A stretch of DNA of 64,000 nt, taken from NCBI RefSeq assembly GCF_025137375.1, contig NZ_CP073720.1, positions 3,558,501 through 3,622,500 on the forward strand. The letters run 5' to 3'. The translations under genes were made by a program, and so were the position numbers. Every line of letters starts with the position of its first letter. Position 1 is the stretch's first letter. This document shows positions 43,414 to 50,859 of this stretch, piece by piece. The stretch is from Dactylosporangium fulvum. Its GTDB lineage: Bacteria; Actinomycetota; Actinomycetes; Mycobacteriales; Micromonosporaceae. A model generated the notes under the pieces. The model was not told the DNA's origin. It was given only the letters and a program-made list of their open reading frames with translations, and did not search any database.

Positions 43414-43438
43414 GCGTCGGCCGGGCCGCGGCGCCGTG

Positions 43439-44023
43439 ATGCGCACGGTCGCCGGGACGGGTCACCGCCCGGCGACCCGCACCAACCCGGACGGAATCAC
43501 GCCGGCCCAGATGCCGTGGGTGCGGGCGAAGTGCCGGGCCGGGCTGCTGTGGCTCCGCGACGAGCACGGCACCGAGGAGGTCTGGTCGGGGATGGCGCTG
43601 GGGTTCGACCTTGCGCTGGCCGCCGCCGCCGTCGACCTCGGCATGCCGCTGCGCGCGGTCATCCCGTTCGAGTCGCAGCCCGACGTGTGGCGCGACCCCC
43701 GCGACATCGCCGAGTGGCGGCGACTGCGGGCCGCGGCGGCATCGGAGATCGTGTGCGGGCCGAACCCCACGTCGAAGCAGCAGGCGGTCGCGCTGCTGCA
43801 CGGCCGCAACGACGAGCTGTTGAAGGCCGACGGGATCTTCGCCTGCTGGGATGCCCGGAAGCGCGCCGGCGGCACGTATTCGGCGGTGAGGAAGGCCCGT
43901 GACCGGGGAGTGCCCGTGGTGCACATCGACCCGGCGGCGCAGGTGGTATGCGGCATCGGGTGCCCGCGTATCACGTCTATCGCGAAACCACAAAGCGAAC
44001 AGTCGTCGCTATTCGACACCTGA
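43439..44023 (+). CDS. SLOG-superfamily (DUF1273/LOG-like) protein
   Basis: 194 residues, ATG 43439 (GTG 43436 possible). VAGTGHRPAT at the start, then WSGMALGFDLALAAAAVDLG, PLRAVIPFESQ and ADGIFACWDARKRAGGTYSA form the Rossmann-like SLOG fold that binds nucleotide-type ligands, as in phage and plasmid DUF1273 proteins. The role may be nucleotide sensing or DNA processing. Ends the first rightward operon of larger genes. Confidence 0.78.
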   Translation: MRTVAGTGHRPATRTNPDGITPAQMPWVRAKCRAGLLWLRDEHGTEEVWSGMALGFDLALAAAAVDLGMPLRAVIPFESQPDVWRDPRDIAEWRRLRAAAASEIVCGPNPTSKQQAVALLHGRNDELLKADGIFACWDARKRAGGTYSAVRKARDRGVPVVHIDPAAQVVCGIGCPRITSIAKPQSEQSSLFDT

Positions 44024-44156
44024 CGTTCGCCGCCTTCGACGAGGGAGTGGCTGACCCGGAACGGAGTGGTCGTGACCGCTGTACCGACAGCAACGCCATA
44101 AGGCGTCCGGTCGCACCGCACGAGTCCCTATCGGGTCCCCTGTCGAAAGGAAGATC

Positions 44157-44294
44157 ATGTATCAGTTCCTCAAGTCCATCGTCGCGCTGATCCGCCACGC
44201 GTTGGGCTGCTGGCACCGCACCGCCCGACTGTGCGCCATCATTGTCGTGGCGACGGTCGCCGTGATTGGCATGGCGCTCACCGGGGCGCTGTAG
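44157..44294 (+). CDS. 45-residue single-helix membrane protein
   Basis: ATG 44157 with AAAGGAAG upstream. A basic amphipathic N-terminus (FLKSIVALIRHALGCWHRTA) is followed by one transmembrane helix (LCAIIVVATVAVIGMALTGA). Size and layout are compatible with a holin-like or small toxin peptide, but nothing proves this. Confidence 0.6.
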   Translation: MYQFLKSIVALIRHALGCWHRTARLCAIIVVATVAVIGMALTGAL

Positions 44295-44320
44295 CACGTC
44301 TCCTGTTGCTGGCGGCGGCG

Positions 44321-44521
44321 CTACGGTGCCGCCGCCTCCACCTCGCGCAGTTCGCCGATGTCGACGCCGTGCTCGTCGGCTGCTGTGGCGAGCGCGGCCA
44401 GGCTGGGCAGGTCGCGTCGCACGCCGTCGCCTTCGAGCCGGTACCACCGCACGGCACCGACACCGCCGACCCGCACTCGCCAACGGCCGTCCGCGGTGGC
44501 CATCTCATCCGCCCACGTCAT
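44321..44521 (-). CDS. Hypothetical protein, 66 aa
   Basis: ATG 44521. MTWADEMATADGRWRVRVGG, VRWYRLEGDGVRRDLPSLAA and ADEHGVDIGELREV. Strand-rich first half, helical end. Typical small element-borne protein; unknown. Convergent with the 45-residue membrane protein gene. Confidence 0.65.
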   Translation of the reverse strand: MTWADEMATADGRWRVRVGGVGAVRWYRLEGDGVRRDLPSLAALATAADEHGVDIGELREVEAAAP

Positions 44522-44536
44522 CCCTGGAACGTAGAA

Positions 44537-44568
44537 CGCCCGCCGGCCCTCGTGGGGCTCGGCGGGCG
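44537..44568. terminator. 9-bp hairpin at the end of a leftward operon
   Basis: CGCCCGCCG (44537-44545) pairs with CGGCGGGCG (44560-44568). It lies 46 bp beyond the stop of the 44614-44961 gene and probably ends the leftward operon that starts at 46080. Confidence 0.65.
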
Positions 44569-44613
44569 AATGACACGGCTGTAGTTATCCACAGACTGGA
44601 AAATGCTGGAACG

Positions 44614-44961
44614 TCAGAGCTTGATGACGATCGCGTGCGCGCCGTCGCCTTCCCATTCGACGGTGAGGCCGTGCTTGACGAGCACGTCACGGATGAGCGT
44701 CCCGGTCTCGACGTCGTCCCACGGGTAGGAGACGCGCAGCACGGTCGCGTCGTAGTAGCCGCGGTCGTCGTAGTAGCGGGGGCGGCCGTCGACCCACCGG
44801 CCGTCGGTGAGATGGATGCTGGCGACCCGGTCGCCGTGCTGAGCGACGGCGTCGCACCAGGCGTCGCCGCGGGTCTGGCCGTTGGCGGAGATGACGAGGG
44901 TGATGCCGCGCTGGTGCAGCTCGGCGGACACGGGGCCGGTCAGGGTGTCGTAGATGGTCAT
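44614..44961 (-). CDS. Hypothetical protein, 115 aa
   Basis: ATG 44961 after AGGAGG. YDTLTGPVSAELHQRGITLV, then DAVAQHGDRVASIHLTDGRW and a Tyr/Asp-rich RPRYYDDRGYYDA. Soluble alpha/beta. Last gene of a four-gene leftward operon. Not recognised. Confidence 0.75.
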   Translation of the reverse strand: MTIYDTLTGPVSAELHQRGITLVISANGQTRGDAWCDAVAQHGDRVASIHLTDGRWVDGRPRYYDDRGYYDATVLRVSYPWDDVETGTLIRDVLVKHGLTVEWEGDGAHAIVIKL

Positions 44962-44996
44962 GGGGTGCCTCCTTCAGGCTGCGACGAGGGCGATGG

Positions 44997-45236
44997 CTAC
45001 CGATATGCCCAGGGTCGGACGATCCGGCCGATGGCGTGGGCGAGGCTCGTCATCGTGTTGATCTGGTCGTCGGGGATGCCGTCCTCCTCCATGTCGTGGG
45101 CGAGGGGCAGGTTGCACAGGTAGGAGTCGAGGGCGGCGGCGGCGGCCGTGTTGAGGGCGATGATGGCGCGGCCATGGTCGTCCATGGCGACGGCGACCTG
45201 CGGGTCGGGGCTGTTGTTGAGCACGGGCAGGTTCAT
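44997..45236 (-). CDS. Hypothetical protein, 79 aa
   Basis: ATG 45236 after GAAGGAGAG. NSPDPQVAVAMDDHGRAIIA then AAAAALDSYLCNLPLAHDME; mostly helical. In the leftward operon starting at 46080. Confidence 0.7.
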   Translation of the reverse strand: MNLPVLNNSPDPQVAVAMDDHGRAIIALNTAAAAALDSYLCNLPLAHDMEEDGIPDDQINTMTSLAHAIGRIVRPWAYR

Positions 45237-45284
45237 GGGTCTCTCCTTCAGGTGTTGGGTTCGGGTTGGTGACGGTGTCGATGC

Positions 45285-45464
45285 TCAGGCGGGGATCTGC
45301 GCGACGACGCCGGCCCACGCGGTCAGGTAGTTCATGTCGGCCTGCCACCACGGGTCGGCCTGCGGCGCGCGGGGTGCGGGGCGGTACTGCTCGGCTACCT
45401 GCGCGCGGATTGCGACGAGCACGTCAACCGCACGGAAGTGCCTCAACATCGGGCTGAAGCTCAT
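45285..45464 (-). CDS. Hypothetical protein, 59 aa
   Basis: ATG 45464 after GAGGAG, 10 bp beyond the preceding stop. SPMLRHFRAVDVLVAIRAQV, APQADPWWQADMNYLTAWAG. Aromatic-rich short helical protein of unknown role. Confidence 0.68.
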   Translation of the reverse strand: MSFSPMLRHFRAVDVLVAIRAQVAEQYRPAPRAPQADPWWQADMNYLTAWAGVVAQIPA

Positions 45465-45474
45465 CAGGGGCTCC

Positions 45475-46080
45475 TCAGGCTGCGGTGGGGTAGGGGGTGC
45501 CGGCGACCGCGGCGGCGATCCGCGCGTTGTGGGCGTCGGCGGCGGTGAGCTCGGCGAGCCGGGCGCGGCCCTTCGCGGTGATGCGCCCGGCTTCGGGGAC
45601 CTTCCGGGCGTCGGTGCGCTTCTCGTAGATCAGCTCCAGGTAGCCCTTCTTGGCCAGCGAGCGAAGCTGGGTGCGGGTGGCGTGGCCGAGGCCGCCGCCC
45701 TGGCGGACGATGCCGTCGGGGTCGGTTGCGGCGAGCGCCAGCACGGTGTGGGAGGGGTCGGAGACGCGCAGGTGGCCGGTGGCGTTGCCGGGGATCGGGG
45801 CGGGGGCGGGGCGCTGCGCGGGGATGGCGGGCGCGGCCGGGGCCGGGTCGACCGGCGCCGGGGTGGCGGGGTACTGCTCCAGCAGCTTCGCCCAGGCGAT
45901 GCGGGCGGCCCATTCGGTGTTGTGCTGCGAGCACAGGTCGCGGGCGATGACGCCGTTGCGGCGGCCCTGGATGAGGTAGCCGGCGACGGGGTGGGGGCGG
46001 ACGGTCAGCTCGACGTCGCCCGCGGTGTGGACCAGGCCCTCGGCGGGGATGGTGATCGGGGCGGTCATCGTCTGCGTCAT
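45475..46080 (-). CDS. Hypothetical protein with C-terminal winged-helix-like part, 201 aa
   Basis: ATG 46080. The N-terminal part is strand-rich (GDVELTVRPHPVAGYLIQGR, then NTEWAARIAWAKLLEQ), a Pro/Ala linker follows, and the C-terminus HATRTQLRSLAKKGYLELIY with GRITAKGRARLAEL looks like a winged helix. A TACGAT -10 seven bases before the ATG predicts a leaderless message. It is the first gene of its operon and may bind the inverted repeat at its own promoter. Confidence 0.7.
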   Translation of the reverse strand: MTQTMTAPITIPAEGLVHTAGDVELTVRPHPVAGYLIQGRRNGVIARDLCSQHNTEWAARIAWAKLLEQYPATPAPVDPAPAAPAIPAQRPAPAPIPGNATGHLRVSDPSHTVLALAATDPDGIVRQGGGLGHATRTQLRSLAKKGYLELIYEKRTDARKVPEAGRITAKGRARLAELTAADAHNARIAAAVAGTPYPTAA

Positions 46081-46084
46081 GCTT

Positions 46085-46129
46085 CGATCGTAACTAAATG
46101 CCAAACTGTTTCGCTACTAGTTACGATCG
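46085..46129. promoter_or_regulatory. Divergent promoter with 12-bp inverted repeat containing both -10 boxes
   Basis: CGATCGTAACTA (46085-46096) and TAGTTACGATCG (46118-46129) are exact inverted copies 21 bp apart. Each arm contains TACGAT, reading outward, as the -10 element of one of the divergent genes; the leftward one is seven bases from ATG 46080. A protein binding the arms would block both promoters. Confidence 0.7.
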
Positions 46130-46143
46130 GATTGACCGAAAGT

Positions 46144-46449
46144 ATGAGCGGAACCGATCCGCTTGTAGTTCCGATGCTGGTCCGGCACACTCAGCAAGTG
46201 CCAGAAGAACTCCACCCCACCGCCAAGGCCGTCCAGCAGGCCGAGAAGCGTCACAAGGCGAGCATCGCCAAAGAGGTCGCTGACCGCGAGGCGCTGACCG
46301 CAGCACGCGCAGCCCGGGACAAGGCCATCCTCGAAGACCCGGACGCCAACGCCGCCGCCGTCGGACGACGGTTCGACGTCTCGTCGACCTGGGTCAAACA
46401 ACTGCGGAAGCGGGCGGCTGAACCAACCACCGAGAGGACACGCCAATGA
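46144..46449 (+). CDS. Small helix-turn-helix protein, 101 aa
   Basis: ATG 46144. A long basic/acidic helix (AVQQAEKRHKASIAKEVADR, EALTAARAARDKAILED) is followed by AAAVGRRFDVSSTWVKQLRK, a homeodomain-like helix-turn-helix. The layout (coiled coil plus HTH) suggests a DNA-binding regulator, perhaps of the divergent promoter. Overlaps the next gene (ATGA). Confidence 0.7.
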   Translation: MSGTDPLVVPMLVRHTQQVPEELHPTAKAVQQAEKRHKASIAKEVADREALTAARAARDKAILEDPDANAAAVGRRFDVSSTWVKQLRKRAAEPTTERTRQ

Positions 46450-46772
46450 GAACACTGCCCGGCAACACGTTCCTCGCCTACACGGTCATGCACGAGGCGC
46501 ACTGGGCTCCGCTCGCATGGACTGGCCTCGGCGAGCCGAACCAGATCAACATCGCCGCCACGACGGGCGGCGGCGCGCGCTGGGAGTTCATCGTCTACGA
46601 GAAGGACGGCGCGGCGCGGCTCTGCATGTACGACGAGGCATGGCCCGCCTTCCGGGAGATCCCCGACTTCTTCGCCGCGCTCCCGGGCCTGCACACCCTC
46701 GACGAGGTCCGCGCGGTGCTCGACTCGTTCGGCGCCGTCGACCAGACCGAACGCGAGCCGGCCACCCGCTGA
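46446..46772 (+). CDS. Hypothetical protein, 108 aa
   Basis: ATG 46446 overlaps the previous stop. FLAYTVMHEAHWAPLAWTGL, then ARWEFIVYEKDGAARLCMYD and DFFAALPGLHTLDEVRAVLD. Soluble alpha/beta. Followed by a strong terminator. Confidence 0.74.
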   Translation: MRTLPGNTFLAYTVMHEAHWAPLAWTGLGEPNQINIAATTGGGARWEFIVYEKDGAARLCMYDEAWPAFREIPDFFAALPGLHTLDEVRAVLDSFGAVDQTEREPATR

Positions 46773-46776
46773 GCAA

Positions 46777-46814
46777 AGCGAAGGAGCCCCGTCCGCGAGG
46801 GACGGGGCTTCGCT
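46777..46814. terminator. Strong bulged hairpin between convergent genes
   Basis: AGCGAA plus GCCCCGTCC on the left (46777-46794, 3-base bulge) pair with GGACGGGGC plus TTCGCT on the right (46800-46814), followed by GCTTTC. It sits between convergent genes and can serve both. Confidence 0.8.
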
Positions 46815-46818
46815 GCTT

Positions 46819-47235
46819 TCATGAGCGGGGCCGCCGCGACGCTGTCTGTGCTTTCTGCGCCGGCGGCCCCGTTTGTACGGCCCGCCGCCGAGCTCGCGGC
46901 CGAACACGCAGCCACACCCGGCGGACCGCTGCACGAACCCGCGGCGAACCACGCCGGCCGGTAGGCGCCGTGGCGGGGTCACTGTCGAAGAAGTGACCGA
47001 ACCCGAACCGGTCCGGCGCCGGATACCGGCCGGTGTCGGTGTACCTGGCTACCTCGACCCAGCCGCGGTCACTGTCCCGCAGAATCCGCACCGTGCCGCC
47101 CACGCCGGCGATCGCGGTCCGGGCGATGACGTGCGCTTCGGCGCAGCTGGCGAACAGCGGCCCGACCGACTCGTCGTCGAGCCTCGCACCGGACACAAGG
47201 TAGGCGATCTCGGTCTGACCAGGGGATTCGTTCAT
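46819..47235 (-). CDS. Hypothetical protein, 138 aa
   Basis: ATG 47235 after GGAGG. The first 90 residues are strand-rich (TEIAYLVSGARLDDESVGPL, GGTVRILRDSDRGWVEVARY); the last 45 are strongly basic (PRVRAAVRRVWLRVRPRARR) and may contact nucleic acid. Not recognised. Confidence 0.65.
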   Translation of the reverse strand: MNESPGQTEIAYLVSGARLDDESVGPLFASCAEAHVIARTAIAGVGGTVRILRDSDRGWVEVARYTDTGRYPAPDRFGFGHFFDSDPATAPTGRRGSPRVRAAVRRVWLRVRPRARRRAVQTGPPAQKAQTASRRPRS

Positions 47236-47368
47236 GCCTCCACGTTGCCGCGATGGCGTGGGCCTGACTATCGGCCGAGCAACCCACAGCGACCGGCTGA
47301 CCACCCCATGTCGGATACGTGGAAGTAACCGACGGCGACGAACGGATGAGACGCGGCCGACGAACGGG

Positions 47369-47719
47369 CTATGCCGCCCACCGCACCGTCATACCCAGCG
47401 TGGCCAGCGCCCCCTCCACAAACTGGCGGGTGCCGGCCTCGTCGTCGGGCAGGTCCAGCGTTACCACCGCGCCGGCCGTGTCGGCGGCGAGCAGGTCGGG
47501 GGAGTACAACTCGCCCGGGTCGACCCGCAGCGCGCCCGCCATCGCCGCGAGCACGTGCAGCGGTATCCGCTGCCGGCCCGCCTCGACGTTCGCCACCGAC
47601 GAACGGGTCAGCCCGGACACCTCGGCGAGGCCCGCCTGCGTCATGCCGACCGCACGCCGGGCACGGTTGATCCGCTGCCCGGCGTCGGCGTAGAACCGGT
47701 CGATCTGCTCCTCGGTCAC
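47369..47719 (-). CDS. XRE/Cro-CI family DNA-binding protein
   Basis: 116 residues, GTG 47719. INRARRAVGMTQAGLAEVSG, LTRSSVANVEAGRQRIPLHV and MAGALRVDPGELY make a complete Cro/CI helix-turn-helix; the C-terminal 45 residues are strand-rich. It is the last gene of the leftward operon starting at 51918, coupled to the previous gene by GTGA overlap. It may autoregulate the operon. Confidence 0.88.
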   Translation of the reverse strand: MTEEQIDRFYADAGQRINRARRAVGMTQAGLAEVSGLTRSSVANVEAGRQRIPLHVLAAMAGALRVDPGELYSPDLLAADTAGAVVTLDLPDDEAGTRQFVEGALATLGMTVRWAA

Positions 47720-47898
47720 GCTGGACGCCTCTCGTCCTCGACGACCTTCAGCACGATCCGCCCATCGCTGCTCCTGTGCAGCTCGCACTCCACATCCCGG
47801 TCGGTGCAGCGGCTGATGCCCCGACCGTGCGTCGGCGATCGGCACTCGCAGGTGAGCGGCAGCAGGTCACCGGCACGGCGCGGGTCAACGGTCGACAT
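47716..47898 (-). CDS. Cys-rich small protein, 60 aa
   Basis: ATG 47898. LLPLTCECRSPTHGRGISRC, TDRDVECELHRSSDGRIVLK: four Cys with spaced His, a likely zinc-binding mini-protein. Overlaps the XRE gene start and the preceding gene's end. Confidence 0.7.
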   Translation of the reverse strand: MSTVDPRRAGDLLPLTCECRSPTHGRGISRCTDRDVECELHRSSDGRIVLKVVEDERRPA

Positions 47899-48091
47899 GA
47901 GGCATCTCCTCCGGCCACTCGTAAGTCACGGCGACGGCCTCAATCACCCGGTATGGCATCAGGTGGCCCGGATGGCCCGGCCCGTGCTCGTCGCAGGCGT
48001 CGATGACGTGCCAGACCATCCGGCGCCCTTCAAGATTCGCGAACGTCAGGCAGCCGCACTGCTCGAACTGAACGTTCGGGTTACTCGCCAC
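47885..48091 (-). CDS. Hypothetical protein, 68 aa
   Basis: GTG 48091. NVQFEQCGCLTFANLEGRRM, then VIDACDEHGPGHPGHLMPYR. CGC and CDEHGPGH clusters suggest metal binding. Overlaps both neighbours by 11-14 bp. Confidence 0.68.
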   Translation of the reverse strand: MASNPNVQFEQCGCLTFANLEGRRMVWHVIDACDEHGPGHPGHLMPYRVIEAVAVTYEWPEEMPHVDR

Positions 48092-48350
48092 GGCCGCCCT
48101 CTGCTACCCGCGCCACCTGCGCCTGGATCTCCGCCGTCATCGGCCCGTACTGGGTCCGCCGCACCGGATCGTCGCAGCCCTCACCGGCCGCCAGGACGTG
48201 AGCCTGGACGCGGATCGTCACCCGGTACAGGCCGCCGTCGTCGGGCAGTTCGTGGACGCACAGCGTCTCACCGACCGCGAGCCGGGCAAGCTGGGCGCCG
48301 AGCCACCGGTCGTGGCGTCGCGCCAATTCACGGACCACGTCGTCGATCAC
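48081..48350 (-). CDS. Hypothetical protein, 89 aa
   Basis: GTG 48350 in GTGA overlap with the previous gene. VIDDVVRELARRHDRWLGAQ then LCVHELPDDGGLYRVTIRVQ. Helix followed by a beta sheet; unknown. Confidence 0.7.
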   Translation of the reverse strand: MIDDVVRELARRHDRWLGAQLARLAVGETLCVHELPDDGGLYRVTIRVQAHVLAAGEGCDDPVRRTQYGPMTAEIQAQVARVAEGGRGE

Positions 48351-48550
48351 TGCCCCTCCGTAATCTGCCCGGCCAGTGTCGCCAGCAGTGCCCGGCCCTG
48401 CTCGTCCAACCCGGCAACCGCCGCGAGCCGCAGCGCCTCGGCCCGGTCCGGATGGCGTCGGCACCACGACGCGAGGTTCAGGGCGGCACCGGCGAACTCG
48501 TCGGCGACGCCCTGCTCCCTCCACGACAGGCCCGACTCAGCCACGGTCAT
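48347..48550 (-). CDS. Hypothetical protein, 67 aa
   Basis: ATG 48550. FAGAALNLASWCRRHPDRAE, ALRLAAVAGLDEQGRALLAT: all-helical. Overlaps its 17-residue upstream neighbour by 14 bp and the downstream gene by 4. Confidence 0.68.
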   Translation of the reverse strand: MTVAESGLSWREQGVADEFAGAALNLASWCRRHPDRAEALRLAAVAGLDEQGRALLATLAGQITEGQ

Positions 48551-48590
48551 ACCCGTCGTCGTCGAAGTCCACGATCCGATCCTCGTCCAT
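48537..48590 (-). CDS. 17-residue acidic microprotein
   Basis: MDEDRIVDFDDDGYDRG from ATG 48590, which overlaps the preceding stop as TGATG; its stop lies 14 bp inside the next gene. Position in a chain of coupled genes suggests that it is translated, at least as a ribosome stepping-stone. It could equally be a chance frame. Confidence 0.4.
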   Translation of the reverse strand: MDEDRIVDFDDDGYDRG

Positions 48591-48805
48591 CAGTCGCTCT
48601 CCTCGTCGTCGTAGCGGGGTTCCAGCCCGTTCGCCTCGATGTAGGCGACGATCGCGTCCGCGGCGGTTTCGTGTGCGGCCCTCGTCGTCTCGTAGGCGAC
48701 GACGAGATGCTCGGGAATCTCGTAGTAGTCGTCGGAGCAGTCCCGGGACACGCTGGTGTGCAGCGTCTCCGTGTCCTCGTGGACCTCGACCTTGACGGTG
48801 CTCAC
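48590..48805 (-). CDS. Hypothetical protein, 71 aa, acidic
   Basis: GTG 48805 in GTGA overlap with the previous gene. TVKVEVHEDTETLHTSVSRD, YEIPEHLVVAYETTRAAHET, acidic C-terminus YDDEESD. Unknown. Confidence 0.7.
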   Translation of the reverse strand: MSTVKVEVHEDTETLHTSVSRDCSDDYYEIPEHLVVAYETTRAAHETAADAIVAYIEANGLEPRYDDEESD

Positions 48806-49140
48806 CGCGCACCCGCCGCCGCGTTCAGCCCGGCCGCCATCGCCTTCGCCTGCTCGAACCGAACCTCGGCACCGATCGACGGGTCTTCGTCTTCGAGGTA
48901 AGCGTCGATCTCGAAGATCTGGTCGCCGGACTGATAACTGCCCGGCAGACGCAGCTCGTCCCCGGACCGATTGTTAGGCAGGGCGGTGCCGCGGACGATC
49001 GTGATCCGGACCTCGTCGTCGGGGTCGGCGATGTTCTTCCGGGCGTCGGTGACGTCCTGGTAGGCGTAGCCGTAGCGGTCGGCGAGGACCGCCTGCCACG
49101 GCCCGGCGAGCGCTTCGGCACGCAGTTCGTCAGTGGTCAT
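48802..49140 (-). CDS. Hypothetical protein, 112 aa
   Basis: ATG 49140. ELRAEALAGPWQAVLADRYG, YAYQDVTDARKNIADPDDEV, then a strand-rich region and EQAKAMAAGLNAAAGAR. Overlaps the membrane-protein gene upstream by 4 bp. Confidence 0.72.
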   Translation of the reverse strand: MTTDELRAEALAGPWQAVLADRYGYAYQDVTDARKNIADPDDEVRITIVRGTALPNNRSGDELRLPGSYQSGDQIFEIDAYLEDEDPSIGAEVRFEQAKAMAAGLNAAAGAR

Positions 49141-49361
49141 CGAGTGTCCTCCTCCGTCGGGAACAGATGCGCGGCGAGCCGCATCAACCCGGCGAGGATG
49201 AACGCCACGCCGGAGATGACGGCGACGGCGATGAACGCCGCAGGATAGCCGGTCGCAACCCACAGCCCGATCGCCATCAGGTACAGCCCGGCGAGGACCA
49301 AACCGACCACGAACACGACCTGCTTGACGTCGTTGTCGAGACCCCGCCACCAGGTGATCAC
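49137..49361 (-). CDS. Two-helix membrane protein, 74 aa
   Basis: GTG 49361. [20 protein letters not shown], then [20 protein letters not shown]: two transmembrane helices with a short loop and an acidic C-terminus. Coupled on both sides by 4-bp overlaps. Could localise other products of the operon to the membrane; unknown. Confidence 0.75.
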   Translation of the reverse strand: MITWWRGLDNDVKQVVFVVGLVLAGLYLMAIGLWVATGYPAAFIAVAVISGVAFILAGLMRLAAHLFPTEEDTR

Positions 49362-49600
49362 GCTGGCACCCCGACCGGCAGCGCCTTGATTTCGGCGAGC
49401 TTCGCCTCCACCTGCTCCGTCGTGAGGCCGGACGCGACGATCAGCTCGTCGTCGCCGTCGAACTCGACGTCGAACCGGAACGGGTGCACGGTCACGTGCG
49501 CTGGATACACGCCGACCTCACGGCCGTTCGGGAAACGGAACTGCCACCACAGCGTGCTGGTGCTGCCGTGGTTGGTGAGGTAGTCGATGAAGTCGGCCAT
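49358..49600 (-). CDS. Hypothetical protein, 80 aa
   Basis: ATG 49600 after [46 protein letters not shown], then a C-terminal helix. Small alpha/beta protein, unknown. Confidence 0.73.
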   Translation of the reverse strand: MADFIDYLTNHGSTSTLWWQFRFPNGREVGVYPAHVTVHPFRFDVEFDGDDELIVASGLTTEQVEAKLAEIKALPVGVPA

Positions 49601-49609
49601 GGGGGCTCC

Positions 49610-49819
49610 TCAGCGGTTGGGGTCGTCGATGCGGGCGTTGGTGACGGTCCAGTCGACGCCGAGAGCGCGGATGACGGCGTCACCGACCTCGGCTCGGACC
49701 AGCAGGCGGCGTCCAGCGGGGCGGCTCCTGTCCCAGTCGATACGGGGGATGGTCACTTCGCCGGACAGTTGGCGTGCGCCGAGGTCGGCGGACCAGCGGA
49801 CGCGGATGTCGCCGCTCAC
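49610..49819 (-). CDS. Hypothetical protein, 69 aa
   Basis: GTG 49819 overlaps the previous stop. IRVRWSADLGARQLSGEVTI, RRLLVRAEVGDAVIRALGVD. Strand-rich. Confidence 0.7.
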   Translation of the reverse strand: MSGDIRVRWSADLGARQLSGEVTIPRIDWDRSRPAGRRLLVRAEVGDAVIRALGVDWTVTNARIDDPNR

Positions 49820-50025
49820 GCGAACACCTCCCGGAACGCCCGCTCGACGCCGAGGACCGTGGCGATCAGCTGTTCGGTGATCGGCACCCCCATGCGGTGG
49901 AGTCTCTCCAGCTCACGGTTGCGGGTCGGGCCGGCACACAGGTCGACGTGTTCACCGTCACGGCAGTACTCGCCCTTGCAGTGCGCGGCGCAGACGACGC
50001 CGATGGGGGGGAAGCAGGTGCACAC
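49816..50025 (-). CDS. Cys-rich hypothetical protein, 69 aa
   Basis: GTG 50025, 2 bp after the preceding stop, GAGGA upstream. MCTCFPPIGVVCAAHCKGEY, CRDGEHVDLCAGPTRNREL: six Cys in the first 36 residues, probably a zinc-binding module, followed by helices. Confidence 0.7.
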   Translation of the reverse strand: MCTCFPPIGVVCAAHCKGEYCRDGEHVDLCAGPTRNRELERLHRMGVPITEQLIATVLGVERAFREVFA

Positions 50026-50027
50026 AG

Positions 50028-50270
50028 TCAGTCCTCCTCGCGCGTGAACTGGTCCAGGTCGTCGGGCACCTCGAACTCGTCGAGGTCGAGGCTGAACCGG
50101 CCCGGGAACTTGTTCACCTCTGTCGTGTAGCCGGAGCACTGGACGCACAGCTCAGCGCTCGGCTCGTACTCGCCGCTGTCGAGGATCTCGCGGGCTTCCT
50201 CTTCGGTGTCGGCGTGGATGGCGACGGTCATCGAGCCGGTCACCTTCACGTCGAAGGTCCACTTCGGCAT
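50028..50270 (-). CDS. Hypothetical protein, 80 aa
   Basis: ATG 50270 after AAGGAGAG. KWTFDVKVTGSMTVAIHADT, EEEAREILDSGEYEPSAELC, acidic tail. The strand-helix pattern is common in small phage proteins. Unknown. Confidence 0.73.
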   Translation of the reverse strand: MPKWTFDVKVTGSMTVAIHADTEEEAREILDSGEYEPSAELCVQCSGYTTEVNKFPGRFSLDLDEFEVPDDLDQFTREED

Positions 50271-50272
50271 GG

Positions 50273-50659
50273 TCAGCTCTCCTTCGAGTCGGCGCCGCAG
50301 TCGCACGTTCGCGGCTGGTACGCGGTGCTGCTGTGTCCTTGCGACAGCCACACCTGCCGGAACGCGCGGTCGTACAGGTTGGTGCCGGCGCAGTCCCTGG
50401 TGTGCCCGGCGGCCTCGTAGCGGCGCTTGGCGTCGGCGTGGGCGGCGCTGGTCCGGCAGTCCTCGTGCGCCCAGTTGCCGCGCCACGAGTTGGTGAGCGC
50501 GGACCCGTGGATGGCGGACGCTGCCTCGGCGGTGAAGTCGTCGTCGGGCAGGGCGTGGAGGGCGTCGAGCCAGCGGGTGAGCGGCTCCTTGTGCCCGTCG
50601 GTGGCCTGCTCGAACTCGCGCTCGGCGACGGGGCCGTAGCGGGTGGCGGGGTTCGTCAT
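50273..50659 (-). CDS. Hypothetical protein, 128 aa
   Basis: ATG 50659 (GTG 50662 also possible). YGPVAEREFEQATDGHKEPL, TRWLDALHALPDDDFTAEAA, late CDCGADSKES. Helical with a C-terminal Cys pair. Confidence 0.73.
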   Translation of the reverse strand: MTNPATRYGPVAEREFEQATDGHKEPLTRWLDALHALPDDDFTAEAASAIHGSALTNSWRGNWAHEDCRTSAAHADAKRRYEAAGHTRDCAGTNLYDRAFRQVWLSQGHSSTAYQPRTCDCGADSKES

Positions 50660-50859
50660 CACGTGCCCTCCGCTCCCTTGGTCTCGACCCAGACGCCGCC
50701 GTTGTCGTTCTCGGACTCCTCGTTCCAGAAGCCCGCCTTGATGTCGGACCGCTGCTCATCGGTGAGCGCCAGCCACTCCGCGACGGTCTTGCCGGTGTCG
50801 TAGGTGCTCTCGGACTGGATGTCGATCGCGATGCGGATCTTCACGGTTTCGTCGGCCAT
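50659..50859 (-). CDS. Hypothetical protein, 66 aa (paralogue of 51760-51918)
   Basis: ATG 50859. MADETVKIRIAIDIQSESTY then FWNEESENDNGGVWVETKGA. Shares start and end motifs (TVKIR, IDI, NNGG/DNGG-[VI]WVET, GAE) with the 52-residue protein at 51760, so they are diverged copies. Unknown function. Confidence 0.72.
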   Translation of the reverse strand: MADETVKIRIAIDIQSESTYDTGKTVAEWLALTDEQRSDIKAGFWNEESENDNGGVWVETKGAEGT

